A stretch of DNA of 64,000 nt. It comes from Porphyromonas pogonae. GTDB lineage: Bacteria > Bacteroidota > Bacteroidia > Bacteroidales > Porphyromonadaceae. Shown here piece by piece: positions 1 to 8,916 of the stretch (positions are counted from its first letter, which is position 1; every line of letters starts with the position of its first letter). The stretch lies in the NCBI RefSeq assembly GCF_036320655.1, contig NZ_CP143258.1:1240001-1304000 (forward strand). Direction: 5' to 3'. The position numbers were made by a program, and so were the translations under genes. The notes under the pieces are model-generated. The model worked only from the letters and a program-made list of their open reading frames with translations, was not told the origin of the DNA and ran no database searches.

Positions 1-1
1 C

Positions 2-805
2 AGGGATGGTCATGTCAATATCATCACACCATTTAATTACGGACGATATTGGAACTGGCACCTTGATTATCCTAAGAATTTTGATGTCAATATTATCGAT
101 AAATACCTTGAGCGTGATTATAAAATCGCAGGTGGGGCTAAGTACCGTTATCTCAAATATAACAATCATGCTATAGATAGTATCGGATACATCAGATTTC
201 CTTCTTTTGCCTCCCCTTTGAGCACAAGCAACCTCAATGCCATGCTGAGTAGACTTTCTTTTTGCAGAGCATTGATCATAGATATACGTGAAAATGGGGG
301 CGGTGATCTCTCTACTTCAGATCGGTTTGCACAGCATTTCCTCAGTAAGAAACAGCTGGTAGGATACATTTCCCACAAAACGGGCCCCGGACACAACGAC
401 TTCTCCAAGCCCACAAAAATACAGTTGGATACGCTGAAGGCGGGAGTAAAGTGGTTCAAGCCTGTAATCTTGCTTACCAATAGAGGATCTTACAGTTCGG
501 CCAATGACTTTGCGCTGAAGATGAAAAATCAGCCTTTTGTCACCCTCATGGGAGATAAAACAGGAGGTGGCGGTGGACTCCCTTTGTCATCGGAATTACC
601 CAATGGCTGGGCTATCAGGTTTTCGGCATGTAAGGTGACTGATAGTGAAATGAAAAGTATCGAAAATGGTATAGAACCTCACTACTACGTATCACTGCGC
701 TCACACGATATTGCTACCGGTAAGGATACGCTTATAGAGGAAGCTATAGCCTATATCAATAAAAAATATGAGGAGTACAGAAGGACTCATCATTGGAATA
801 AGTGA
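2..805 (+). CDS. S41-family C-terminal processing-type peptidase, 5' truncated
   Basis: The reading frame is open from base 2, so the gene begins upstream of the window; about 267 codons are present. The visible part is the S41 catalytic core. A DIRENGGG strand-loop motif is followed by NRGSYSSANDF, which carries the expected nucleophile serine, and by MGDKTGGGGG, which carries the expected lysine of the Ser-Lys dyad. S41 enzymes of this kind in Bacteroidetes are usually exported or lipid-anchored, but the signal region is outside the window. A perfect 17-bp hairpin at 841-884 probably ends the transcript. The family assignment is firm; the substrate is unknown. Confidence 0.9.
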   Translation, partial: RDGHVNIITPFNYGRYWNWHLDYPKNFDVNIIDKYLERDYKIAGGAKYRYLKYNNHAIDSIGYIRFPSFASPLSTSNLNAMLSRLSFCRALIIDIRENGGGDLSTSDRFAQHFLSKKQLVGYISHKTGPGHNDFSKPTKIQLDTLKAGVKWFKPVILLTNRGSYSSANDFALKMKNQPFVTLMGDKTGGGGGLPLSSELPNGWAIRFSACKVTDSEMKSIENGIEPHYYVSLRSHDIATGKDTLIEEAIAYINKKYEEYRRTHHWNK

Positions 806-840
806 CGTAAACCTATCCTTTCTTCATTTTTGATCCATTT

Positions 841-884
841 ACATCCGCCTTACAAGCTTGCTAAGTTGCTTGTAAGGCGGATGT
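841..884 (+). terminator. strong hairpin terminator after the S41 peptidase gene
   Basis: Perfect 17-bp inverted repeat (841-857 with 868-884) around a 10-base loop, followed by CTTTTG. It lies 35 bases after the peptidase stop codon. The T-run is short, but the stem is very stable. Confidence 0.75.
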
Positions 885-1089
885 CTTTTGTCGGGAAATG
901 ACGTTTATGAGAGTAAAAGCTACACGGCATGTTGCTTCTTTGCGGGTCTTCTTCTTTATTGCACGAGTGTGTCATTCTTTATGCGTTGTAAATGGGATTA
1001 AAGCGATGCATTTCCCTAAAGTGACAATCCGATTGTATATAAGGGAAAATGGGATCATTTTGTTATTTCGGATCTTTGCGCTTAAGGGC

Positions 1090-1121
1090 TTGACAAAGGG
1101 TGGCTCTATGTATTATATTTG
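1090..1121 (+). promoter_or_regulatory. module-1 promoter, TTG-N21-TATATTTG
   Basis: A Bacteroidetes-type promoter: TTG at 1090-1092, a 21-base spacer, and the -7 box TATATTTG at 1114-1121. The -33 region is part of CTTGACAAAGGG, which recurs at three other places (17179-17210, 32962-32993, 56459-56489), each time pointing at a 22-bp repeat array. No credible coding region follows, so the transcript is probably non-coding. Confidence 0.65.
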
Positions 1122-1352
1122 TAGAAATAAGAAAAAAGATAGACTTCTTGAATACAAATTTTTATTTTCATATAGATATGACAATGAGTTTTTTAAATGA
1201 TTCGATGCCAGGAGAGTGTATATTGGCAGTACATGCCTGTATATCCCTCCCGTCATATCACTTATACACCCTGACACTCATGCCTTACCCTATTATATTG
1301 TCATAATCAATCTCGGTCTTGTCCTTCTAAATCATCATGCCCCTATTGTCCC

Positions 1353-1380
1353 GTAGGGAGCTGCCTCCCGTATATTTTTT
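1353..1380 (+). terminator. hairpin with T-run between module-1 promoter and array
   Basis: GGGAG (1356-1360), a four-base loop and CTCCC (1365-1369) are followed by GTATATTTTTT. It would end a transcript of about 250 nt started at the promoter at 1090-1121, just before the 22-bp array. The stem is only 5 bp, so this is a moderate call. Confidence 0.5.
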
Positions 1381-1408
1381 CATCGTATTTTACATTTCGA
1401 CCTTCGTA

Positions 1409-1516
1409 TTACAGTTAAAACATTTCTGTGTTTTAGTTAAAGTATTTGTGTGTTTTAACTAAGATACTCAAACGTTTTAGTTAAAATACAATTGCGTTTT
1501 AACTAAAGTATAATTG
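1409..1516 (+). repeat. 22-bp-period array 1 (5 units, TAGTTA/TAACTA core)
   Basis: Cores lie at 1412 (CAGTTA), 1434 (TAGTTA), 1456 (TAACTA), 1478 (TAGTTA) and 1500 (TAACTA), exactly 22 bp apart. The unit is about TTTTARYTAAARTAY followed by 6-7 variable bases ending in G. From the second unit on, the core alternates between a sequence and its reverse complement, so neighbouring units can pair into stems of about 10 bp. Arrays at 16746-16884 and 31402-31523 belong to the same family. Confidence 0.85.
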
Positions 1517-1928
1517 TTATGGCTATGATTTCGATATTGTATTTTTGCCAGCTGTTTTATCGTTTTTATGGGTCAATAATTACACGATTTAGGCACATCG
1601 CAGATAAATTTTTCAAAAAAAGATATTTCCTCATAATTTAGTATCCAGTGTAATAGTGCTTTGTAAAATAATTATTCATGCTTCAACCAAGATTTTCGGT
1701 GGCATAATGATAGCGAAAATTGCTAATAGCTGTCAGTTTGATTATTTTCTTGGTGTTTTCCCAAGTGTGTATATACTCATTTTACTGCGAATATATGTGA
1801 ACAGTCGTTTCTCTACTGTATATTTTTATCATTACTCTTCAAGCCTTAAAGCCTCTCTTGGAGAGCGTGGGAGGGCCAAAATCAGACAATTAGGTATTTT
1901 ATATTTATCTTTGTAAATGTAACATATT

Positions 1929-3089
1929 ATGTATCGACATTTAATGACAGATCTCAATAAAATAACCGGGCCGTGCTATGTGCTGGAAGAGAAATTATTA
2001 CGACGAAATCTCGAACTCATCAGCTACGTGGCGCAAAACGCCGGAGTGGAGATAATTCTGGCTTTCAAGGCATATGCCCTCTGGAAGACCTTCCCTATCA
2101 TCACACAATACGTACCGCATAGTACTGCCAGCTCGATCCATGAAGCAAGATTGGCATACGAGGAGATGGGTGCCAAGGCTCATACCTTCAGTCCCGGATA
2201 CACGCAGGACAACTTTCCCCTGATACAACGCTGGAGTAGCCATATCACTTTCAACTCCTTCTCACAGATAGAACAGATGAGACCGCTCATGAGTCCCAAC
2301 GACGGCATCTCATACGGAATACGCATCAATCCCGAATACTCAGCTGTAGAGACAGACTTGTACAATCCATGTTCCCCGGGATCACGCTTTGGAGTACCTG
2401 CTGCCGAGTTTGGAGACCATCTGCCGCAAGGCGTAGAGGGACTCCACTTTCATTCACTGTGTGAGGGTACATCATATGATCTGGAGAAGACTCTGGAACT
2501 TATCGAGAATAACTTTGCACGCCCTCTTGCCGAGGCCAAATGGCTCAATATGGGAGGCGGGCATCTGATGACCCGTAAGGACTACAACGTAGAGCATCTC
2601 ATCGAGGTACTCAGATCTTTCAAAAATCGCCATCCGCATCTGCATCTTATCTTGGAACCAGGGAGTGCTTTTGCATGGCAAACGGGTTTTTTGCGTAGCT
2701 CTGTTATAGATATTGTTACTCATCACGGTATCGCTACGGCTATTGTAGACGTATCTTTTACATGCCACATGCCTGACTGCTTGGAGATGCCTTATCAGCC
2801 GGCTATCAGGGGTGCTGTGAGTGCAGAGGAGCACCGTCCCGACAAAAACACTTATCGCATAGGCGGCAATAGCTGCCTGAGTGGTGATTTTATAGGATAT
2901 TGGGAGTTTGACAAGCCTTTGGCGATAGGGGATGAGATTATTTTTGAAGATATGATCCACTACACCACGGTGAAGACCAATATGTTCAATGGAATCCCTC
3001 ATCCCTCAATAGTTTTACAGCACACCGATGGCTCTTGTGAAGTGCTGAGGGAGTATGGCTATGACGACTATAAGTACAGAATGGACTAA
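1929..3089 (+). CDS. nspC: carboxynorspermidine/carboxyspermidine decarboxylase
   Basis: A 386-residue PLP enzyme of the fold III (alanine racemase-like barrel) decarboxylase family. It removes CO2 from carboxy(nor)spermidine in the alternative spermidine pathway found in many gut and oral bacteria. The PLP lysine is K47 in AFKAYALWK. Further landmarks are HFHSLCEG, the phosphate-binding NMGGGHL, LEPGSAF, and the C-terminal GGNSCLSGDFIGYW segment that brings in the catalytic cysteine and aspartate. Length and motif order match NspC. The start at 1929 follows a -7-like box at 1906-1913; an in-frame ATG at 1944 is a possible alternative. The carboxyspermidine dehydrogenase partner is not in this window. 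ftsY follows after 21 bp and may be cotranscribed. Confidence 0.93.
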   Translation: MYRHLMTDLNKITGPCYVLEEKLLRRNLELISYVAQNAGVEIILAFKAYALWKTFPIITQYVPHSTASSIHEARLAYEEMGAKAHTFSPGYTQDNFPLIQRWSSHITFNSFSQIEQMRPLMSPNDGISYGIRINPEYSAVETDLYNPCSPGSRFGVPAAEFGDHLPQGVEGLHFHSLCEGTSYDLEKTLELIENNFARPLAEAKWLNMGGGHLMTRKDYNVEHLIEVLRSFKNRHPHLHLILEPGSAFAWQTGFLRSSVIDIVTHHGIATAIVDVSFTCHMPDCLEMPYQPAIRGAVSAEEHRPDKNTYRIGGNSCLSGDFIGYWEFDKPLAIGDEIIFEDMIHYTTVKTNMFNGIPHPSIVLQHTDGSCEVLREYGYDDYKYRMD

Positions 3090-3110
3090 GAAATAAATAC
3101 AATTACAGAT

Positions 3111-4064
3111 ATGGGCGTTTTCGGTTTTTTCTCCAAGAAAAAGAAAGAAACTCTGGACGAAGGGTTGTCCAAGAGTAAAGAGAATGTTTTCTCTAAATTG
3201 ACCAGAGCCGTTGCCGGCAAAAGCAAAGTTGATGATGAAGTCCTGGATGATCTTGAAGATGTGCTGATCACATCGGACGTGGGCGTAGATACCACCCTCA
3301 AAGTAATCAGGCGCATCGAAGAGCGTGTGGCACGGGATAAGTATGTATCTACTTCGGAACTCAACGGCATACTCAGAAGTGAGATATCGGAACTGCTGAC
3401 TGAAAATGGAAGCAACGATGCTGACAACTTCGAACTCCCGCATGACAAAAAGCCCTATGTGATCATGGTGGTGGGAGTCAATGGTGTGGGCAAGACTACC
3501 ACCATAGGTAAGCTGGCATATCAGTTCAAGCAAAATGGATATAAAGTGATGCTGGGAGCAGCTGATACTTTTAGAGCAGCCGCTATAGAGCAATTAGAGA
3601 TCTGGGCGGATAGAGTGCAAGTCCCCATTGTGAAGCAGAAGATGGGTGCAGACCCCGCTTCTGTAGCATTTGATACCGTGAGTGCGGCTGTAAAAGCTGA
3701 TGCCGATGTGGTGATTATCGATACGGCTGGGCGCTTGCACAACAAGGTAGGGCTCATGAACGAGCTGACCAAGATCAAGCGTGTGATGCAAAAAGTGGTA
3801 CCGTATGCTCCTAATGAGATCCTGCTTATATTGGATGGCTCTACGGGACAAAATGCCTTTGAGCAGGCCAAGCAGTTTACGGCTGCTACCGAGGTCAATG
3901 CACTGGCTATAACTAAGCTCGACGGCACAGCCAAGGGAGGTGTAGTCATAGGAATATCGGATCAGTTCAAGATCCCTGTGAAATACATAGGACTTGGAGA
4001 GGGTATGGAAGACCTTCAGTTGTTTAATAAAAAAGAATTTGTAGACTCTTTATTTGGCGAATGA
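3111..4064 (+). CDS. ftsY: signal recognition particle receptor FtsY
   Basis: A 317-residue SRP GTPase that docks ribosome-nascent chain complexes at the membrane for co-translational insertion. The N domain (about 1-100) opens with a short Lys-rich amphipathic stretch and no long acidic A domain, as in other Bacteroidetes. The G domain has the P-loop GVNGVGKTTT near residue 125, DTFRAAAIEQL, DTAGR, TKLDGTAKGG and the closing GLGEGMEDLQ. The stop overlaps the rimO start by 4 bp (ATGA), so translation is likely coupled. The FtsY call rather than Ffh rests on the absence of an M domain and on the FtsY-type C-terminus. Confidence 0.97.
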   Translation: MGVFGFFSKKKKETLDEGLSKSKENVFSKLTRAVAGKSKVDDEVLDDLEDVLITSDVGVDTTLKVIRRIEERVARDKYVSTSELNGILRSEISELLTENGSNDADNFELPHDKKPYVIMVVGVNGVGKTTTIGKLAYQFKQNGYKVMLGAADTFRAAAIEQLEIWADRVQVPIVKQKMGADPASVAFDTVSAAVKADADVVIIDTAGRLHNKVGLMNELTKIKRVMQKVVPYAPNEILLILDGSTGQNAFEQAKQFTAATEVNALAITKLDGTAKGGVVIGISDQFKIPVKYIGLGEGMEDLQLFNKKEFVDSLFGE

Positions 4065-5374
4065 GAAAGAATCGCGTAGATGTGATCACCTTGGGGTGTT
4101 CCAAAAACCTTGTTGACTCAGAGGCTCTGATCAAACAGTTCCTGGCAAACGGTTACACAGTAAAGCATAATCCCGAGAAAGTAAACGGAGAGATTGTCGT
4201 GCTCAATACTTGCGGATTTATTGGTGATGCACAGGAAGAATCAGTAAATATGATATTGGAGCTGGTAGAAGCCAAGAAGGACGGACGTGTGGGTGCTGTG
4301 TATGTTATGGGTTGCCTCACGGAACGTTTCATGGATGACCTGAAGACGGAAATCCCCGAAGTAGATGCTTATTACGGCAAATTTAACTGGAAGAATCTGA
4401 TCGGTGATTTGGGCAAAGCTTATTATAATGATAATCTTGCCGGCACAAACCGGTCTATTACTACCCCTAAGCACTACGCCTATCTCAAAATATCCGAAGG
4501 ATGCGACCGCACCTGCTCATACTGCGCTATACCCATCATCACAGGCAAACATAAGTCCCGTGACATGGATGAGATCGTGCAGGAAGCACGAGAGCTCAGT
4601 CGTATCGGTGTCAAGGAAATTCAGCTTATAGCTCAAGATCTTACATTTTACGGTATCGATCGGTACCGAAGAAATGCCCTGCCGGAACTGGTGGAGCGAC
4701 TTTCCGATATTCAAGGGTTGGAGTGGATAAGGCTGCACTATGCTTATCCTGCACATTTTCCCACAGACATACTCAGAGTGATGAGAGAGCGGGACAATGT
4801 GTGTAATTATATGGATATTGCCCTCCAACATATCAGTAATAATATGCTCAAAGCCATGCGTAGGAATATCACCAAGGAAGCCACGTATGATTTACTGCAT
4901 CTGATGAGGCAGGAAGTTCCGGGCATTCATCTACGCACCACCCTCATGACCGGGCATCCCGGAGAGAGCGAGCAGGATTTCGAGGAACTCAAGCAGTTTG
5001 TAAAAGATATCCGATTCGAAAGACTGGGCGCCTTTGTATATTCTCATGAGCAAGGCACCTACGCGGGCAATAACTATGATGATATAATTCCTTTGGAAGT
5101 AAAACAAGCTCGCCTCGATGAGCTGATGGCTTTGCAGCAGCGCATAGCGACTGAAATAAATGATGCTAAGGTAGGGCATACCTTCAAAACCATTATTGAC
5201 CGTAAGGAGGGGGATTATTTCATAGGAAGAACGGAGTTTGATTCTCCAGAAGTGGATCAGGAAGTACTTATCTCCACGGGAAATGATCTTATTATTCCCA
5301 AAGTGGGACACTTCTATCCCGTAACAATAAATAGAGCAGAAACTTTTGACCTTTACGGCGAAATAAAAAAATAA
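4061..5374 (+). CDS. rimO: ribosomal protein S12 methylthiotransferase RimO
   Basis: A 437-residue radical-SAM methylthiotransferase that adds a methylthio group to the conserved aspartate of ribosomal protein S12. The N-terminal MTTase domain begins VDVITLGCSKNLVDSE and has further cluster cysteines in NTCGF and MGCL. The radical-SAM cluster cysteines are C148, C152 and C155 in CDRTCSYC. A C-terminal TRAM-like domain of about 65 residues follows. GCSKNLVDSE and the overall length favour RimO over the tRNA enzyme MiaB. It overlaps ftsY by 4 bp, and the HU-like gene follows after 24 bp. Confidence 0.96.
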   Translation: MRKNRVDVITLGCSKNLVDSEALIKQFLANGYTVKHNPEKVNGEIVVLNTCGFIGDAQEESVNMILELVEAKKDGRVGAVYVMGCLTERFMDDLKTEIPEVDAYYGKFNWKNLIGDLGKAYYNDNLAGTNRSITTPKHYAYLKISEGCDRTCSYCAIPIITGKHKSRDMDEIVQEARELSRIGVKEIQLIAQDLTFYGIDRYRRNALPELVERLSDIQGLEWIRLHYAYPAHFPTDILRVMRERDNVCNYMDIALQHISNNMLKAMRRNITKEATYDLLHLMRQEVPGIHLRTTLMTGHPGESEQDFEELKQFVKDIRFERLGAFVYSHEQGTYAGNNYDDIIPLEVKQARLDELMALQQRIATEINDAKVGHTFKTIIDRKEGDYFIGRTEFDSPEVDQEVLISTGNDLIIPKVGHFYPVTINRAETFDLYGEIKK

Positions 5375-5398
5375 AAAATAAACAAAACCTTCAATCTC

Positions 5399-6877
5399 AT
5401 GATACAAGACGAATTATGGATTGCCCAACTGGCAAATAACGCACGCATAGAGATAGCCACCTCAGAAAGTTTGTGGAGCGCTTTTACGTCACAACTCGCA
5501 AGCCGACTCAATCTGGGCGAGAAAGTAGTGCAAAGAAATATAGGGGTGTGGAGTGCCCATAAGCAACTTGAATACATTGCTCACTTGCCTACGGGTGAGT
5601 TGTATCTCATCCCCCCAGCGGTGCAACTGGAGCTTGCCCCTATCGAACCGGGGACAGACGGGTATACGGATGATACACTTGTGCAGGCTCTGCACGAGAC
5701 CACGGGATACACTCTCGAAGTCGTAAATGGATGGTGGGAGAGTATTGCGATAGTTTTTGACCGTTTGATAAAGAAAGGAAATAAAGTATTCTGGAAGAAT
5801 ATAGGTTATTTCGAACCATTGATAGATCATGCGGGGAATTATGACGGCTATGTTTTTAGCCCATTGGGAGAAGTGCCCGAGAACTTGAACAAACCTTTTT
5901 CGATGTTTTCCCCAGTGCTTGTAAGTTCTGACAAGCAGGATAGCAAAACGCCTGTAAAAGAAGTGCAGTCTTGGGATGAGACGGATCTGGCTCCGAAGTA
6001 TTACATTTTGGTTATCAATAAGCCCGAGCCTCATTTTGAGAATTTACCTCCTCGTGAGGTTAAGACACAGTCTCCCAAGGATGATCATATACAACCGATA
6101 GTTATGCCTCCTACCGATGTTTCTCATGGACGATCGGCCAATGACAATATTGGGGATAAAAAGGAAGAAGCTACTATTGTGGCAGGAGAAGGGGCGAAAG
6201 GAGAGTCTGTAAATAAAGCTGGAGAGATTACAAGCAAAGATGCTCCTCCTGCCGTAAAATCGGCTCAAAAAGACAAACCCACAAATCAAGGAGGTGATGA
6301 CCCAAAGAAGATTAAGGAGAAAAAAGCCCGAAATGTACAGTATATTCTGCTTATTATTCTATTCCTAGTCATTGGAACCGTCCTATATCTGCTTTTTCAC
6401 AATAAAATGCCCAACTTATTACACAACGGATCTGAAACGGTAGTCGATACCACGATAGTAACAGAAGAACCCGTATTTGAAGGAGAGATACCGGGCGATT
6501 CTGTGAAGAACGATTCTATCGAAAATGAAATAAGTAGCATGTCGCACGGGGTGGATTCGATAGATCAAAATCTAAAATCTGTAGAAAAAGAAATTCCGTC
6601 TTCCTCAGCTAATTATGCGGAAAAGATAATCCTGAAAAAAGGCGATAAACTTACCAATAAGGCTTTAGCTAAATACGGTCATAAGGCTTTTTGGGTCTAT
6701 ATCTATCTTGAGAATGGTAATATTATTAAGGATCCTAATAATATACCTGCAGGAACTAAGCTGACACTTCCTGCAGCAGAAAAATACGGTATAGATGCTA
6801 AAAATACTAATTCGGTGAAAAAGGCGTTAATCATACAAAGAGATATCAATAACTCCATAATAAAAGGAAACTACTAA
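5399..6877 (+). CDS. HU-CCDC81-type domain protein with membrane segment and C-terminal LysM domain
   Basis: A 492-residue protein with three parts. Residues 1 to about 170 resemble the tandem HU-CCDC81-type (IHF/HU-like) domains of Bacteroidetes proteins: two helix-hairpin units with a W-K-N-I-G-Y-F-E turn. Residues about 180-310 are a low-complexity linker rich in K, E, D and P. One strongly hydrophobic helix at about 314-334 spans the inner membrane. The remainder is probably periplasmic and ends in a LysM-like module (about 405-460, LKKGDKLTNKALAKYG... then AGTKLTLP), so peptidoglycan binding is expected. Proteins of this class usually carry SPOR instead of LysM. It is the last gene of the nspC-ftsY-rimO run; the cellular role is unknown. 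An envelope-to-nucleoid or division link is inference. Confidence 0.8.
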   Translation: MIQDELWIAQLANNARIEIATSESLWSAFTSQLASRLNLGEKVVQRNIGVWSAHKQLEYIAHLPTGELYLIPPAVQLELAPIEPGTDGYTDDTLVQALHETTGYTLEVVNGWWESIAIVFDRLIKKGNKVFWKNIGYFEPLIDHAGNYDGYVFSPLGEVPENLNKPFSMFSPVLVSSDKQDSKTPVKEVQSWDETDLAPKYYILVINKPEPHFENLPPREVKTQSPKDDHIQPIVMPPTDVSHGRSANDNIGDKKEEATIVAGEGAKGESVNKAGEITSKDAPPAVKSAQKDKPTNQGGDDPKKIKEKKARNVQYILLIILFLVIGTVLYLLFHNKMPNLLHNGSETVVDTTIVTEEPVFEGEIPGDSVKNDSIENEISSMSHGVDSIDQNLKSVEKEIPSSSANYAEKIILKKGDKLTNKALAKYGHKAFWVYIYLENGNIIKDPNNIPAGTKLTLPAAEKYGIDAKNTNSVKKALIIQRDINNSIIKGNY

Positions 6878-7030
6878 CGTTTTATAGGCGGTTGCGGTTA
6901 ATTTTTGTAAATTTACATTTCGCTACACCATATACAAGAATATAAGAAAGCGAGAGTTATGATAAGGCTTCACACAATAGATTAATAGATAACGAGCATA
7001 TATAAACCATAAATAGACGAATAACAATTC

Positions 7031-8023
7031 ATGGAACCTATTGACATAAGAGCTCTTACCGAGTACATCGAGCAAAAGAGTTCGTTTGTGCAACTTCTTA
7101 AACAAGGGATGCACCAATCGATTGTAGGGCAAAACCACCTGATAGAATCACTGCTTATAGGACTATTGGCTGATGGGCATATTCTTTTGGAAGGAGTGCC
7201 GGGATTGGCAAAAACATTGGCGATAAAAACATTGGCCAACCTCATCGATGCAGATTACAAAAGAATCCAGTTTACACCGGATTTGCTGCCTGCCGACGTA
7301 GTGGGAACAATGATGTACAGCCAGAAGAAAGAGGAATTTCAAGTTAAGCAGGGACCAATATTCTCTAACTTTATCCTTGCGGATGAGATCAACCGTGCAC
7401 CGGCCAAAGTGCAGAGTGCTTTGCTCGAAGCCATGCAGGAAAGACAGGTGACTATAGGAGAGAAAACCTACAAGCTGCCCAATCCTTTTTTGGTAATGGC
7501 TACTCAGAACCCTATTGAACAAGAGGGGACTTACCCGTTGCCGGAAGCGCAGGTGGATCGTTTTATGCTGAAGGTGCTGATATCTTATCCTGAAAAGACG
7601 GAAGAGGCACAAATCATACGTCAACAAATCAAGCCTATGCAGCCTGAGATCAAGCCTATGGTGACAAAAGAGGACATTATCGAAGCTCGCAAGGTGGTAC
7701 AGCAGGTTTATATAGACGAAAAGATCGAGCGTTACATCGTAGATATAGTATACGCTACCCGCTATCCGGAGCTCGCCGGTATGGAGGAGCTGAAGCCGAT
7801 GATCTCTTTTGGAGCATCGCCTCGTGCTTCTATCAATTTAGCTTTGGCATCAAGAGCTTATGCCTTCATCAAACAAAGAGGATACGTTATCCCCGAAGAC
7901 GTACGCGCAGTATGCCATGACGTGATGCGTCACCGTTTGGGGCTCAGCTACGAAGCTGAAGCTTCAAGCCTCACGGCTGAAGCTATAATAAGTGAGATTC
8001 TGAACAAAGTTGAAGTACCTTAA
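7031..8023 (+). CDS. moxR: MoxR-family AAA+ ATPase of the Bat operon
   Basis: A 330-residue AAA+ (AAA_3) ATPase, presumed chaperone for the von Willebrand A proteins encoded downstream. Walker A is EGVPGLAKT near residue 55; Walker B is ILADEIN near 118. The arginine-bearing segment PEAQVDRFM and the C-terminal AAA lid are present, and length is normal for MoxR. It heads a gene set in fixed order (moxR, DUF58, membrane protein, batA-E), all on one strand with gaps of at most 14 bp or overlaps. The 150 bp before it are AT-rich; I could not find a complete TTG/-7 pair there. Confidence 0.95.
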   Translation: MEPIDIRALTEYIEQKSSFVQLLKQGMHQSIVGQNHLIESLLIGLLADGHILLEGVPGLAKTLAIKTLANLIDADYKRIQFTPDLLPADVVGTMMYSQKKEEFQVKQGPIFSNFILADEINRAPAKVQSALLEAMQERQVTIGEKTYKLPNPFLVMATQNPIEQEGTYPLPEAQVDRFMLKVLISYPEKTEEAQIIRQQIKPMQPEIKPMVTKEDIIEARKVVQQVYIDEKIERYIVDIVYATRYPELAGMEELKPMISFGASPRASINLALASRAYAFIKQRGYVIPEDVRAVCHDVMRHRLGLSYEAEASSLTAEAIISEILNKVEVP

Positions 8024-8037
8024 TTATTAAGCTGGAC

Positions 8038-8910
8038 GTGCAAACGACAGATCTTCTAAAGAAAGTAAGAAGGATAGAAATAAAAGCCAGAGGCTTATCC
8101 GAACAAATATTTGCGGGGCAATATCACTCTGCATTTAAAGGAAGGGGTATGGCTTTTAGCGAAGTGCGCAACTATCAGGTAGGTGATGACGTGCGGGATA
8201 TTGACTGGAACGTTACCGCCAGATACGCGCATCCCTTTATCAAGGTCTTTGAAGAGGAACGAGAGCTTACGGTAATGCTTATGGTGGATCTATCGGGAAG
8301 TACTCTCTTTGGTACGCAAAGCGAAACTAAAAGAGAGCTCACCACGGAGATCGCTGCCACACTGGCATTCTCGGCTATTCAAAATAATGATAAGGTAGGA
8401 GCCATCCTTTTTACCGATAAGATAGAAAAGTTCATACCGCCCAAAAGCGGCAAGAAACATATATTGTATATAATAAGAGAACTTCTGGAGTTTAGTCCTC
8501 AGTCTAGAGGTACACATCTTTCCGTTCCTCTTACTTATCTTACGCAAGTGTTGAAGAAAAGGTGTACGTCATTCCTTATTTCTGATTTTATGGACAATGA
8601 CGAAGACTATAAGAATGCTCTTACCATATCTTCACGCCGGCATGATATCGTTTGTATACGTACTTATGATATCAGAGAGGAAGAGCTTCCCAATATGGGG
8701 CTCATCAGAATGTTGGATGCCGAAAGCGGTCAAGAGAGATGGATCGATACTTCGTCAAGAAAGATCAGGGACACTTATCTGAAGGCTTTCGAAACTCAGG
8801 ATAACAAGCGCAAACAACTATGTAGTCGCTTGGGCATCGATCAGGTCGAAGTTCACACAGGACAGGACTATGTGCCTGAGCTTATTCAATTATTTAAACG
8901 AAGGTCCTAA
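8038..8910 (+). CDS. DUF58 domain protein of the Bat operon
   Basis: A 290-residue DUF58 protein, starting at a GTG 14 bp after moxR. The DUF58 hallmark GDDVRDIDWNVTAR is at about residues 49-62. A VWA-like fold follows, with a MIDAS-type MVDLSGST near residue 80. Proteins of this kind accompany MoxR and the Bat VWA proteins and are thought to form a membrane-associated complex with them. No membrane segment is evident, so it is probably cytoplasmic and recruited by its partners. The start codon is inferred from spacing; there is no nearby ATG that keeps the conserved N-terminus. Confidence 0.93.
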   Translation: MQTTDLLKKVRRIEIKARGLSEQIFAGQYHSAFKGRGMAFSEVRNYQVGDDVRDIDWNVTARYAHPFIKVFEEERELTVMLMVDLSGSTLFGTQSETKRELTTEIAATLAFSAIQNNDKVGAILFTDKIEKFIPPKSGKKHILYIIRELLEFSPQSRGTHLSVPLTYLTQVLKKRCTSFLISDFMDNDEDYKNALTISSRRHDIVCIRTYDIREEELPNMGLIRMLDAESGQERWIDTSSRKIRDTYLKAFETQDNKRKQLCSRLGIDQVEVHTGQDYVPELIQLFKRRS

Positions 8911-8916
8911 TTCAAA

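Larger units (their letters stand above)
806..1928. other. 1.1-kb gap before nspC
   Basis: It holds the S41 terminator (841-884), the non-coding promoter/terminator/array module (1090-1516) and, from about 1520 to 1905, AT-rich DNA without a convincing gene. A -7-like TATCTTTG at 1906-1913 probably serves nspC, although no TTG lies at the right distance upstream. Open frames at 898-1200 and 1656-1916 show no recognisable protein and no ribosome site. Confidence 0.6.

Noticed and set aside
1656-1916. 86-codon plus-strand frame before nspC
   Set aside because: No recognisable protein, no ribosome site, and a -7 box for nspC lies within its end.
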